DNA of 64,000 nucleotides from Streptosporangium sp. NBC_01756. GTDB lineage: Bacteria > Actinomycetota > Actinomycetes > Streptosporangiales > Streptosporangiaceae. The translations under genes and the position numbers were made by a program. Under the pieces are notes generated by a model. That model was not told where the DNA came from and searched no databases. It was given only the letters and a program-made list of their open reading frames with translations. The stretch lies in contig NZ_CP109130.1 of the NCBI RefSeq assembly GCF_035917975.1, positions 2,108,001-2,172,000 of the forward strand, given 5' to 3'. This document shows positions 52,701 through 60,348 of this stretch, in pieces (the first letter of the stretch is position 1; each line of letters begins with the position of its first letter).

Positions 52701-52947
52701 CACCCTGCCGGAACTGATCAAGAACCCGCTGCCGTCGTTGATCAACCTCATGTCGGTGGTGCCGCCGGGCGGGAAGTCGTACCTGGTGATCAACCGGGTG
52801 CAGAAGATCGCCACCGAGACCACGGGCATCTTCCCCAAGGGGACGATCGACCGGCTGAGCCGCGAGGTCGCCGCGTCGGCCCGTTTCAAGGTGCTGACCC
52901 GCAACCCGGGCGGCACCGTCTACGAACTCATCCCGAAGACCCCGTGA
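49720..52947 (+). CDS. Degenerate GT2 domain fused to a polytopic membrane domain
   Basis: 1075 residues from GTG 49720 (AGGAAAGG upstream). Residues 1-160 are acidic and repetitive (SGASGAPES-type). Residues about 165-390 form a GT2-like domain (LPSLSVVIVSGSPDARPRLS) paralogous to the protein at 41144: WSTGKPDWFPIQLAWVLGVP aligns with its ATGRRPRWFP region. The metal site reads AFLDDCSSPEPGW and the base region has lost its EET motif. From about 450 on there are a dozen membrane helices, a large loop with YSWAWKHVSVIDYLIRHG, and a C-terminal soluble domain. It may be a polymerase or membrane glycosyltransferase. Confidence 0.85.
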   Translation: MEGRKAEEVIDESITRSTDRSATGPARHPEDARPAESGASEAPESASGASGAPESTESGASGAPDGAEEPEDPSGGEEVTEAAAPGVPQEFTGTEDTEDIEDTRNFRIPASWRTLEEAEDTGPEEPDEDTKEVVLALPIAKEVSSVTTWRIPDQDEETPAAETALPSLSVVIVSGSPDARPRLSATVEALRAQQPAPEEIVLAVVDCPELVAWAGTALDDVVVVRGAEVTGVASARNLSLANVHGDVVAFLDDCSSPEPGWSASLLSAYADDDVIGVRGRLAVRWSTGKPDWFPIQLAWVLGVPYTGASVEAGPIDDLYGGAMSFRREALAEAGGFPEEPEAVPGDAMAEPSGGAANELRTRLRELRPDAKLLQQPSAVIRLDVPARRARLSSFLARCVAEGRSQAGVPRRTSGREGLSARLTPLRRGLPRAVFRAVTFTGPADVKGWKALLVMLAGLMALSLGYATGRLRTTRTEGTARQASVVTWFLARTALPAAAVLWGLSLRQVNLGGMTDLGLLTVLPATFWIAIVVMVVGFVALLGDRRALELWHAGYALVLIAVLHATPALLYPSLRYSWAWKHVSVIDYLIRHGATDPEISPLSAYHQWPGFFSFFSLMTEMTGLDDSLSIAVWGPAAFNAAMLLPLLLLFRTVTRNRQLVWGAVWVYFSCSWVGQDYFSPQATTLVLYLTVLAVVVRRFRRGPIRAGDDPRGLAAEPPPVSGRFTRLVWTCLLIVPIVAIASSHQLTPLVLTAGLFALFLIRRHRNLGILLVTGIAVATWDLVAAWQLLESRFSDIIESLGDAGGNLDDGFITLGAASPGQVIVAYADRALSGGLWLLAIAGAFVRRDWLRRPGLPLLMIGLSPLLFLAAGSYGGEIIFRVYLFTLPLTAFLAAALFLPSRRVWVRVLVLPLVFLLMVTGFFFGNYGKEQTNYFTADEVRLVQQLYRVAPTGSVIVAPTFFLPGAYDYYERYDHAWLDELPPSRTAVRDLPKFVPTLPELIKNPLPSLINLMSVVPPGGKSYLVINRVQKIATETTGIFPKGTIDRLSREVAASARFKVLTRNPGGTVYELIPKTP

Positions 52948-52961
52948 GCTCCGAGGACATC

Positions 52962-53384
52962 ATGAGCAGATCACGCTGGCCGCTGCTGCTGCCGCTCGCC
53001 GTCTCCGGATGGCTCACGCTGCTGGTCACGCAGGGCGTGGAGGCCGGCCCGCTGCGCATCACCGTTTCGGTGGTCTTCCTGCTCACCTGCCCGGGTGCCG
53101 CCCTGCTGGCCCTGGTACGTCCGCTGCTGGACCGGCGCGACCATACGGGGGACGCCATGGAGAGCCTGGCGCTCACGGTGGCGCTCAGCGTCTCCACCGG
53201 CATCATCGTGAGCGAGGCGTTCTTCATGAGCGGCACGTTCACGATGCGCGCCGCGGTGACGGCCCTGGCCGCCGTCACCTCGGCCGCGGCCCTGGGCGCG
53301 CTGTTCACCGGGTGGCTCGCCCGGCGCAGTCCCACCGGACGCCGCGCGCGTAAGGAGCCGGCCGACGCACCGGGCGCCGTCTGA
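52962..53384 (+). CDS. Small polytopic membrane protein at the end of the polysaccharide cluster
   Basis: 140 residues from ATG 52962 (GAGGA upstream; GTG 52944 overlapping the previous stop is possible). Four helices: LLLPLAVSGWLTLLV, VVFLLTCPGAALLALV, LALTVALSVSTGIIVSEAFF and AAVTALAAVTSAAALG. The helix-2 CPG turn, basic loop with RPLLDRRD and helix-3 pattern mirror the protein at 38643. An Arg-rich cytosolic tail follows. Function unknown. Confidence 0.7.
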   Translation: MSRSRWPLLLPLAVSGWLTLLVTQGVEAGPLRITVSVVFLLTCPGAALLALVRPLLDRRDHTGDAMESLALTVALSVSTGIIVSEAFFMSGTFTMRAAVTALAAVTSAAALGALFTGWLARRSPTGRRARKEPADAPGAV

Positions 53385-53479
53385 CCCCGTCGATCATCAC
53401 CGCTCGGGCGAGCCGGCCGGTGGATTTTCGGGGTTCCGAGCCGTCCGGGGCTCCCCCGGGATCTCCGGTGTCTGCTCCC

Positions 53480-54511
53480 TCACCGCTCGTCCAGCGCCCG
53501 GTGTGCCCTCTCGATCAGGGTCGGCACGGAGGCGCCGATCTCCTCGAAGCCCTCGCCGACGGTCTTGCCCTGGGTGAACCGGGCGTGGATGCCCTCCACG
53601 ATGACCGCGAGCTTGAAGTTGCCGAACGCCAGGTAGAAGTCCAGGTCGGTCAGATCGGCCCCGGAGACCTGCGCGTAGTGGGCGGCGAACTCCTTGGCGG
53701 TGAGGAAGCCCGGGGTCAGCGTGATGTCACCCGCCACCGGGATGGAGGCGCGCTCGACGTCGTCCGGGTCCTGCCAGTAGGTCAGGGTGAGGCCGAGGTC
53801 CGCGACCGGATTTCCGAGGGTCGACATCTCCCAGTCGACCACCGCGCGGATCTCGGGAACGGCGCCCGGTGCCAGCCGTACCAGTGTGTTGTCGAGGCGG
53901 TAGTCGCCGTGCACGAGAGCGGCCGGGGAGCTGTCGGGCAGCCGCCGTCGCAGCCGGTCGGCGAGCCGGTCGTACTCGGGGAGTTCACGGGGGCTGGAAC
54001 GTGTCCACTGCTGACCCCACCGTTCGAGCTGACGGGCCATGTAGCCGTCGGGGCGGCCGAAGTCGCCCAGGCCGACCGCGTCGTAGTCCACCGCGTGGAT
54101 GGCCGCCAGCACCTCGGCGAGCCGTTCCGACAGCGCCCTGGCCTGGTCCGGCGACAGCTCCGCGTCCTCACGGTTGCGTACGGCCTCGCCTTCGACGTGG
54201 CCCATCAGGTAGAAGGGCGCTCCGATCACGTCCTCGTCGGTGCAGAGTGCGACCGGCTCCGGCACCGGCACCGCCGTCTCGGCCAGCGCCGAGATGACCC
54301 GCCACTCCCGGCGCATGTCGTGCGCCGTGGGCAGGACATGACCGAGCGGGGGGCGGCGCAGCACCAGCGGGCGGCTCGGCGTTTCGATCCGGTAGGTCAG
54401 GTTGGACCGGCCACCGGAGATGAGGGCGATCCCGGTGGGCTCCCCCACCTCGGCGACGTTGGCGGCCATCCAGGCGACGAGGCGGGGCCAGTCGATACCA
54501 GGCGTACTCAT
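53480..54511 (-). CDS. APH/ACAD10-like phosphotransferase
   Basis: 343 residues. A kinase-like fold with nucleotide loop ISGGRSNLTYRI, catalytic loop ALVHGDYRLDNTLV and metal Asp in AVVDWEMSTLGNPVADLG. These match the ACAD10/11-type aminoglycoside-phosphotransferase-like family, usually linked to hydroxyacyl or fatty-acid metabolism rather than antibiotic resistance. Substrate unknown. The gene ends 95 bp from the polysaccharide cluster in convergent orientation and follows the MocR gene by 27 bp. Confidence 0.88.
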   Translation of the reverse strand: MSTPGIDWPRLVAWMAANVAEVGEPTGIALISGGRSNLTYRIETPSRPLVLRRPPLGHVLPTAHDMRREWRVISALAETAVPVPEPVALCTDEDVIGAPFYLMGHVEGEAVRNREDAELSPDQARALSERLAEVLAAIHAVDYDAVGLGDFGRPDGYMARQLERWGQQWTRSSPRELPEYDRLADRLRRRLPDSSPAALVHGDYRLDNTLVRLAPGAVPEIRAVVDWEMSTLGNPVADLGLTLTYWQDPDDVERASIPVAGDITLTPGFLTAKEFAAHYAQVSGADLTDLDFYLAFGNFKLAVIVEGIHARFTQGKTVGEGFEEIGASVPTLIERAHRALDER

Positions 54512-54538
54512 AGCCCACTATTAGAACGCCACTCGGCT

Positions 54539-56038
54539 TTAGTTGGCCAGCCGGGAGCCGATCAGATCGGCGATCACCGTGATCCCGCGCCGGACGTCGG
54601 CCAGCGAGGCGGAGCCGTACCCGATCACCAGCCCGTGCCGGCGCACCTCGCCGTGATGGTGCCGGGCCGTCGAGTCCAGCAGCACACCGCGCTCCGCCGC
54701 CTCCGTGAGGAGGGACGGGATGATTCCGGCCGGGAGCTCGATCATGACGTGCAGTCCCGCGGTGTCGCCCATCACCCTGGGGCCGAGGACGTCCACGATG
54801 GCGGCGCGGCGGCGAGCGTACTCCAGCCGCATGCGGCGCAGGTGCCGGTCCAGGTCCCCGCCCTCCAGCATGACGGCCACCGCCTGCTGGGCCGGCCCGC
54901 TGGTGCGGTCGCTCAGCCGCGCACGGGTCGCGGCGACGGCGGCGAGCAGGTCCGGCGGGGCGACCAGCCAGCCGACACCGATATCGGGGGCGAGCGACTT
55001 GGAGAGCGTGCCGAGCAGGACCACCCGGCCCGGGTCGAGGCCGTGCAGGGCGGGCAGCGGAGCGACGTCGTAGCGGAACTCGGCGTCGTAGTCGTCCTCC
55101 ACGATGATCGCGCCGGTACGGCGGGCCCAGTCGAGAAGGCGTTCTCTGCGCGGGACGGGCAGACGCCCTCCCAGCGGGTACTGGTGGGCGGGCGTGGTGT
55201 AGAGGACGCGCAGGCCGTCGGGGAGCCGGTCGACGACGACACCGTCCTCGTCGACCGGGCAGGGCACGATCTCGGCGCCCCGCGCGGCGAAGACGTGCCT
55301 GGCGACGCGGTAGCCGGGGTCCTCCACGCCCGCCCGGTGCCCGGGGCGGAGGAGCGTGGCGGCGACGAGGTCGAGACCGTTGCCGGTGCCCCGGGTGACC
55401 ATGATGTTCTCCGGCCCGACGGCGATCGCCCGGGTCCTGCGCAGGTGTACGGCCAGGGCCTCACGGAGGGCCGGGAGACCGTAAGGGTCCGGGCTGTCTC
55501 CCGGTGGCAGGTCGGCCGCCCTCCGCCACGCCCTGCGCCAGGCCGCCTGGTCGTAGTCGCGGACCCACGGTTGCCCGGGCCGCAGGTCGACCGGCTGTCC
55601 GCCGCGCCCGCCGGCCGCGGGCGCCCCGGCGGGACCGTCCGGTCGGCCCGGGCGGACGCCCTCACCCCGCCGGCCGGAAGAGGACAGGCCCGGTAGGGCG
55701 GAGCCGTCGGCCGGGCCGGGGCCGGAGGCGGTGTCCCCGGAACCGGGAAGACGGGGAGCCGCGGACGGGGTGTGGATGACCAGGTCCGCCACGTAGGTGC
55801 CGGAGCCGTGGCGGCCGTCGAGCCAGCCTTCGGCGTAGAGCTGCTGGTACGCCTCGGTGACGACGGTGCGGCTGATGGACAGCTGGCGGGCGAGGGCGCG
55901 GGTGGAGGGCAGGCGTTCGCCGGATTTGAGGGTGCCGTCACGCATGGCGGTGCGGAGCCGGTCGCCGAGCTGGACCGTGAGGGCCATGGGAGCCGCACGG
56001 TCCACCGATACGGGCAGGTCAACAGGGATGCGTGGCAA
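54539..56038 (-). CDS. MocR/PdxR-type GntR regulator with aminotransferase-like domain
   Basis: 499 residues from TTG 56038, chosen because CAGGAG lies 6 nt upstream and the divergent operator is then outside the gene (an in-frame ATG at 56086 would run through it). The N-terminal GntR winged helix is LKSGERLPSTRALARQLSIS through GWLDGRHGSGTYV. After a long Gly/Pro linker, the fold-I aminotransferase domain has IIVEDDYDAEFRYD and the PLP Lys in LLGTLSKSLAPDIGVGW. Such proteins sense PLP and control B6 or aminotransferase genes. Divergent from a pyridoxamine-oxidase-family gene. Confidence 0.92.
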   Translation of the reverse strand: MPRIPVDLPVSVDRAAPMALTVQLGDRLRTAMRDGTLKSGERLPSTRALARQLSISRTVVTEAYQQLYAEGWLDGRHGSGTYVADLVIHTPSAAPRLPGSGDTASGPGPADGSALPGLSSSGRRGEGVRPGRPDGPAGAPAAGGRGGQPVDLRPGQPWVRDYDQAAWRRAWRRAADLPPGDSPDPYGLPALREALAVHLRRTRAIAVGPENIMVTRGTGNGLDLVAATLLRPGHRAGVEDPGYRVARHVFAARGAEIVPCPVDEDGVVVDRLPDGLRVLYTTPAHQYPLGGRLPVPRRERLLDWARRTGAIIVEDDYDAEFRYDVAPLPALHGLDPGRVVLLGTLSKSLAPDIGVGWLVAPPDLLAAVAATRARLSDRTSGPAQQAVAVMLEGGDLDRHLRRMRLEYARRRAAIVDVLGPRVMGDTAGLHVMIELPAGIIPSLLTEAAERGVLLDSTARHHHGEVRRHGLVIGYGSASLADVRRGITVIADLIGSRLAN

Positions 56039-56055
56039 AGTGGTCTCCTGGAAGC

Positions 56056-56094
56056 AGGAAGAAGTGGATGTGTTCTCGATATCCACTTCTTCCT
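56056..56094. promoter_or_regulatory. MocR operator candidate, 14-bp inverted repeat
   Basis: AGGAAGAAGTGGAT (56056-56069) and ATCCACTTCTTCCT (56081-56094) are exact inverted repeats separated by 11 nt, in the 67-bp space between the MocR start and the divergent gene start. Confidence 0.8.
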
Positions 56095-56105
56095 AGGGTA
56101 GAGCC

Positions 56106-56750
56106 ATGCTCTCCATGACTCCCCGCACCACGCTCAACCGCTCCAAGAACCGGGGCCGGACCGATCGCGAAGATCTGTACGCGGTGCTCGACGCCGGCCT
56201 GATCTGCCACCTGGGTGTCGTGGTCGACGGATCCCCGAGGGTCGTCCCCACCGGCTACGGCCGGATCGGCGACACCCTCTACCTGCACGGATCCACCGGC
56301 GCCACCTCTCTGCGGGACAGCGGCGACGTCTGCGTCACGGTGACCCACCTGGACGGCGTCGTGCTGGCCCGCTCGGTATTCAACCACTCGCTCAACTACC
56401 GCTCGGCCATGATCTACGGCCGGCCCCGTCGCGTCGAGGAGGAGGGAGAGCACCTGGCCGGCCTGCGCGCGATCACCGAGCAACTCGCCCCGGGCCAGTG
56501 GAACACCGCCCGCCTGCCGAGCAGGAAGGAGCTCGCGGCGACCGCCGTGCTCGCCCTCTCCCTTGCCGAGGCGTCGGTGAAGGTGCGGCAGGGCCCGCCG
56601 CTCGACGACGAGGAGGACTACGCGCTGCCGGTCTGGGCCGGGGTGCTGCCGCTCCACTCGTCCTGGGGGACTCCGCAGGCCGACCCCGCCATGCCCGTGG
56701 ACCTGGAGGTCCCCGGGCACATCGCGTCCCGGACCATGACCCTCGGCTGA
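56106..56750 (+). CDS. Pyridoxamine 5'-phosphate oxidase family protein
   Basis: 214 residues. Split-barrel flavoprotein fold: LDAGLICHLGVVVDGSPRVV, GRIGDTLYLHGSTGATSL and VCVTVTHLDGVVLARS. The C-terminal VWAGVLPLHSSWGTPQAD fits the MSMEG-type (Pyridox_ox_2) subfamily. It probably binds FMN or F420; a direct PNPOx role in B6 salvage is suggested by the MocR neighbour but not proven. The RBS AGGGTAGAG precedes ATG 56106. A hairpin follows the stop. Confidence 0.88.
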   Translation: MLSMTPRTTLNRSKNRGRTDREDLYAVLDAGLICHLGVVVDGSPRVVPTGYGRIGDTLYLHGSTGATSLRDSGDVCVTVTHLDGVVLARSVFNHSLNYRSAMIYGRPRRVEEEGEHLAGLRAITEQLAPGQWNTARLPSRKELAATAVLALSLAEASVKVRQGPPLDDEEDYALPVWAGVLPLHSSWGTPQADPAMPVDLEVPGHIASRTMTLG

Positions 56751-56758
56751 CGTTTTCC

Positions 56759-56792
56759 CGGTGTGGGCGCCGGATACTCCGGCCCCACACCG
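56759..56792 (+). terminator. Stem-loop after the flavoprotein gene
   Basis: CGGTGTGGG and CCCACACCG form the outer 9 bp, GCCGG and CCGGC the inner 5 bp with one bulged C, around ATACT. Nine bp after the stop. Confidence 0.7.
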
Positions 56793-56940
56793 ACCCAAGG
56801 GACAAAGCTCGCAAAACCGTACATATGATGACAATTCCCCTGGTATGAGACCGTTTACAGAATGATGAGCAAAAGTTGATTGACCGTCGCTAAGCTACGG
56901 TCCGTCTGTTATGGGTGGGGGCCCAGACCTAGGAGACCGT

Positions 56941-58887
56941 ATGTACGGCATGCCATCAGCCTGGCGAGTCCCTGGATACACCGAGATTCGCGAGTTGGGC
57001 GCAGGAGCCGCCGGGCGCGTGGTGATGGCACGGCACGACGCCGATGACATCCTGGTAGCGATCAAATACCTGTCCGACGAGCTCAGGAACGACGTCGGCT
57101 TCGTCGCGCGCTTCCGGCACGAGGCACGGGTGCTCAACACACTCGACAGCCCGCACGCCGTCCGGCTCTACGACTACGTCGAGGCCGGCGAGGGCGCGGC
57201 CATCGTCATGGAACTGGTGGACGGCGTCGCCCTGCGCACGCTCCTGCGGTCGGAGGGGCCGACCGGCCCCGAGGCGGCGCTGCTCGTGCTCAAGGGCGCC
57301 CTGCTCGGCCTGGCGACGGCGCACACGGCCGGCATCGTGCACCGCGACTTCAAACCAGAGAACGTGATGGTCGAGGCCGACGGCACGAGCAGGCTCGTCG
57401 ACTTCGGCATCGCGGTCCGCTCGGGTGACGGGGACACTCCCGCGGGCACGCCGCCCTACATGGCCCCCGAGCAGTGGGCGGGCGCCCCGGCCGGGCCGTC
57501 CACCGATGTCTACGCCGCGACCGTCGTGTTCTTCGAGTGCCTGACGGGCACCAGGCCGTTCCGCGCGACGAACCTCGCCGCGCTGGCCCGGCAGCACCAG
57601 GCCACGCCGCCGCCGGTCGAGGAGGTGCCGCCGGCCCTGCAAGGCCTGGTGGAGCGGGGCCTGGCCAAACATCCGGCCGACCGGCCGCCGACCGCCACCG
57701 CCTTCCTCACCGAACTGGAGGCGGTCGCCGCCGACGCCTACGGGCCGGAGTGGCAGGAGCGGGGCCGCCGCCGTCTGGCCGGGCTCGTCGCGATCCTGGC
57801 GTCGCTGCTTCCACTGGAGATCCACGAGCCCGAGTCCAGCACCTCGCTGGCCCAGACGGATCTCGGCGGACACGATGCCACGTCGACGTCCGGCGGTGGT
57901 CGCACCACGCACGCATCCGGCAGGACGTCGGTGCTCCGCAAGAGCAGCACCAAGTTCCTGATCGCCCTCGGGTGCGTCGCGGTGATCAGCGGGGTGAGCG
58001 CGGTGCTGGTCAACACCGGCGACAGCACCGTGATCCGGACGCAGGGCGTGGCCGGCACGCCGAGCGTTTCCCCCTCGGAGCCGGTGGAGTCGGTCTTCTC
58101 GACCGACGAGCCCGACGAGCCCACGCAGGAACCGACTGCGGAGACCACACCCTCGTCGACCGCGAGCCCCTCCGCCAGCCCGCCGGCCGTACCCAGCGGT
58201 GAGCCGACCTCGGCACCCACCTCCTCACCGGCGGCCACCGGGAAACCGACGAAGAAGCCAGCAAAGAAGACGACGAAGAAGCCGACGAAGAAGCCGTCCT
58301 CACCGACCTCGTCGGCGGAGGAGAGCTCTCCTTCCGACACCGTGAACGCCACTCCGTCCAGGCGCCCGTCGACGCGGCCGACCCCCACCCCGACGGCCGG
58401 CCCCACGCGGACCGCGCAGCCCACGGCACAGCCGACAACACGGCCCACGACACGGCCTCCGACACCGCAGCCGACGGACACCGGCTCCCCCTCGGCGTCG
58501 ACCAGCCCGACGAGCAACCCCACCCCCTCGGACTCGGAGGGCGGGGGGAATTCCGACACCCCCGCACGCTCGGCGGACAGGGAGAACCCCGACACCGCCT
58601 CGCGCTCGGCGGGCGTGGGGAATTCCGACACCGCCTCGCGCTCGGCGGACAAGGAAACCTCTGACGCCCCCTCGCGCTCGGAAGGCAGGGGGAACTCCCA
58701 CACCCCCGCACACTCGGCGGACAAGGAAAACCCCGGTGACGAGGGATCGTCGGCACCGGCCCGTACGTCCCGCGTCGAGACGCTTCCCTCGGCGGTCCTG
58801 CTCCTGGGACTGGTGACGGGCGGTGCCGTTCCGTTCACACTGACGGTGAAGGGCGGGGTGGCCGGACGCCACCGAAGGCGGCCTTAG
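56941..58887 (+). CDS. Transmembrane Ser/Thr protein kinase
   Basis: 648 residues from ATG 56941 with AGGAG 6 nt upstream. Hanks motifs: glycine loop ELGAGAAGRVVMARH, Lys42 in LVAIKYL, HRDFKPEN (134-141), DFG at 154 and TPPYMAPEQWAG. A membrane helix (about 338-360, FLIALGCVAVISGVSAVLV) leads outside to a long Pro/Thr/Ser/Lys-rich stalk, three 24-residue repeats (536-599) and a final hydrophobic segment with RHRRRP at the end. The outer part has no PASTA domain. The C-terminal LPSAV-helix-Arg arrangement resembles a cell-wall sorting signal but lacks LPxTG. Confidence 0.92.
   Translation: MYGMPSAWRVPGYTEIRELGAGAAGRVVMARHDADDILVAIKYLSDELRNDVGFVARFRHEARVLNTLDSPHAVRLYDYVEAGEGAAIVMELVDGVALRTLLRSEGPTGPEAALLVLKGALLGLATAHTAGIVHRDFKPENVMVEADGTSRLVDFGIAVRSGDGDTPAGTPPYMAPEQWAGAPAGPSTDVYAATVVFFECLTGTRPFRATNLAALARQHQATPPPVEEVPPALQGLVERGLAKHPADRPPTATAFLTELEAVAADAYGPEWQERGRRRLAGLVAILASLLPLEIHEPESSTSLAQTDLGGHDATSTSGGGRTTHASGRTSVLRKSSTKFLIALGCVAVISGVSAVLVNTGDSTVIRTQGVAGTPSVSPSEPVESVFSTDEPDEPTQEPTAETTPSSTASPSASPPAVPSGEPTSAPTSSPAATGKPTKKPAKKTTKKPTKKPSSPTSSAEESSPSDTVNATPSRRPSTRPTPTPTAGPTRTAQPTAQPTTRPTTRPPTPQPTDTGSPSASTSPTSNPTPSDSEGGGNSDTPARSADRENPDTASRSAGVGNSDTASRSADKETSDAPSRSEGRGNSHTPAHSADKENPGDEGSSAPARTSRVETLPSAVLLLGLVTGGAVPFTLTVKGGVAGRHRRRP
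58546..58737 (+). repeat. 72-bp in-frame repeats in the kinase gene
   Basis: Copies start at 58546, 58618 and 58690 (the last partial, 48 bp). Each encodes GNSDTxxRSADxE plus an 11-residue half-repeat such as NPDTASRSAGV. Confidence 0.85.
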
Positions 58888-58907
58888 ACGGCGGAACGGG
58901 CGCGACG

Positions 58908-60290
58908 ATGAACAACGACCCAGGAGGCTTAGCCGGATTCCGGCTCACCCACCGGACCTGGACGGACGAGCTGGGCACCTGGTCGTCGGCGGTCGCGGCC
59001 GACGGGCGGCCGGGCAGCGCCCTCAACTTCGACCCACGGCTGGTCGCCGATCCGGCGACGCGTGAACGCCTGGTCGCGGCCGTGGTCTCCGACCGCCGGT
59101 TGGCCCAGGGCGGCGTGACCGGGCTGGTCCCGGTCGCCGACCTGGTCGCCGCCCAGGGCGAGGTCTGGCTGCTCACCACCGAACCGGTCAGCCCCGCGGT
59201 GACCGATCTGCTGTCGCGGACGCCCGGCGTTCCCCGGCCCGACGCGGGCAGCGCGGCCACCGTCCTGGCGGAGGTCGCGCAGACGCTGCTGGCCGTACAC
59301 GCCGTCGGGCTCGCCCACGGTGCGCTCCACCCCGGCACCGTGGTGATCGCTCCGGACGGGTCCGCGCTGCTCGCCGAACGGGGCCTGGCCGATGCGATAC
59401 ACGGGCGGCCCCCGGCTCCGGAGCGTGACGTCGCGGCCTGGGCCTCGCTCGCCCGTGGCCTGGCGGCGAGCTGGAGCGCCGCCTCACCGGGAGCGGCCGG
59501 GCTGTTCGACCGGGCGGCGTCGACGGCCTCCACCCATGGGCTCGCCGCGGCCCGTGACGTCCTGCTCGCCGGAGGCGACCTGCTGCCGCCGGGGTTCGCC
59601 ACCCGGGACAGGTTGGTGGAGACCATCCACCGGTGGTCCTCGGACGGCCTGCGGACCGGGGACGGACAGCTCGCCCCGGCGCCGCCGGTCCCGGCCGCTC
59701 CGGACGAGGGTGACATCGTCACGCTGCTGCACCCGCCGAAGAGCGACGACGTGGTCATGCGGTTCGGCCCCGGCGTCCCGGTGGAGTCCACGGCCGTGCG
59801 GCTCTGGCGGGCCGGCCGGGACTCCCCGCTGACCGAGCCCCCCTCCGGGAAGCTCCGGGTGCCGGGTGCCCCGGCCAGGCGACGGCGTCGCCGTACGGCT
59901 CTGTCCTCGGCGATCCTCGCGCTGATGGTCGTGGCCGCCCTACTGGCCTGGCTGCTCCGTTCCTCTCCGGCCCCGCTGGAGGTGACGGCGATGAAGGTGA
60001 TCGCACCGAAGAAGACCCAGGGATGCGACACGGCCGCCAGGATCAGGGGCGTGCTCACCACCAACGGCTCGGCCGGGGAGATCCATTACCAGTGGAAACG
60101 GAGCGATCGCAAGGAGGCGATCAAGCAGACGGACACCGTGGCAGCCGGGAAGTCCTCGCACGAGGTGGTCCTCCTGTGGTCGGCCAAGGGTGAGGGAAGT
60201 TTCACGGCAACGGCCACGTTACGGGTGCTCTCTCCGTTGCCTGAGGGGAAGAAGCTCCAGGACAGAGCGACTTTCACCTTCAAATGCTGA
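58908..60290 (+). CDS. Membrane pseudokinase with extracellular domain
   Basis: 460 residues, 20 bp after the kinase gene. The N-terminal 270 residues resemble a protein-kinase C-lobe, but the catalytic loop reads H137-GALHPGT where active kinases have HRDxKxxN, and the DFG position reads AERGLA. The catalytic Asp, Lys and Asn are all replaced. A linker and basic stretch (RRRRRRTALS) precede a membrane helix (about 330-348, AILALMVVAALLAWLL) and a 110-residue outer domain with two Cys (CDTAARIRG and the terminal FKC). Probably a partner or scaffold for the upstream kinase. Confidence 0.78.
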   Translation: MNNDPGGLAGFRLTHRTWTDELGTWSSAVAADGRPGSALNFDPRLVADPATRERLVAAVVSDRRLAQGGVTGLVPVADLVAAQGEVWLLTTEPVSPAVTDLLSRTPGVPRPDAGSAATVLAEVAQTLLAVHAVGLAHGALHPGTVVIAPDGSALLAERGLADAIHGRPPAPERDVAAWASLARGLAASWSAASPGAAGLFDRAASTASTHGLAAARDVLLAGGDLLPPGFATRDRLVETIHRWSSDGLRTGDGQLAPAPPVPAAPDEGDIVTLLHPPKSDDVVMRFGPGVPVESTAVRLWRAGRDSPLTEPPSGKLRVPGAPARRRRRRTALSSAILALMVVAALLAWLLRSSPAPLEVTAMKVIAPKKTQGCDTAARIRGVLTTNGSAGEIHYQWKRSDRKEAIKQTDTVAAGKSSHEVVLLWSAKGEGSFTATATLRVLSPLPEGKKLQDRATFTFKC

Positions 60291-60348
60291 TAGATGACCA
60301 TCAAGGTCAATAATGCACAGCAAACCGGTTCTTACTACTCTGGCGGCC

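Noticed and set aside
53480-54511. APH-like gene as an aminoglycoside resistance determinant
   Set aside because: Motif context (VVDWEMSTLGNPVADLG) fits the ACAD10/11-type metabolic branch rather than resistance enzymes.
58546-58737. Direct repeats as a possible CRISPR array
   Set aside because: They are in-frame coding repeats without unique spacers or neighbouring cas genes.
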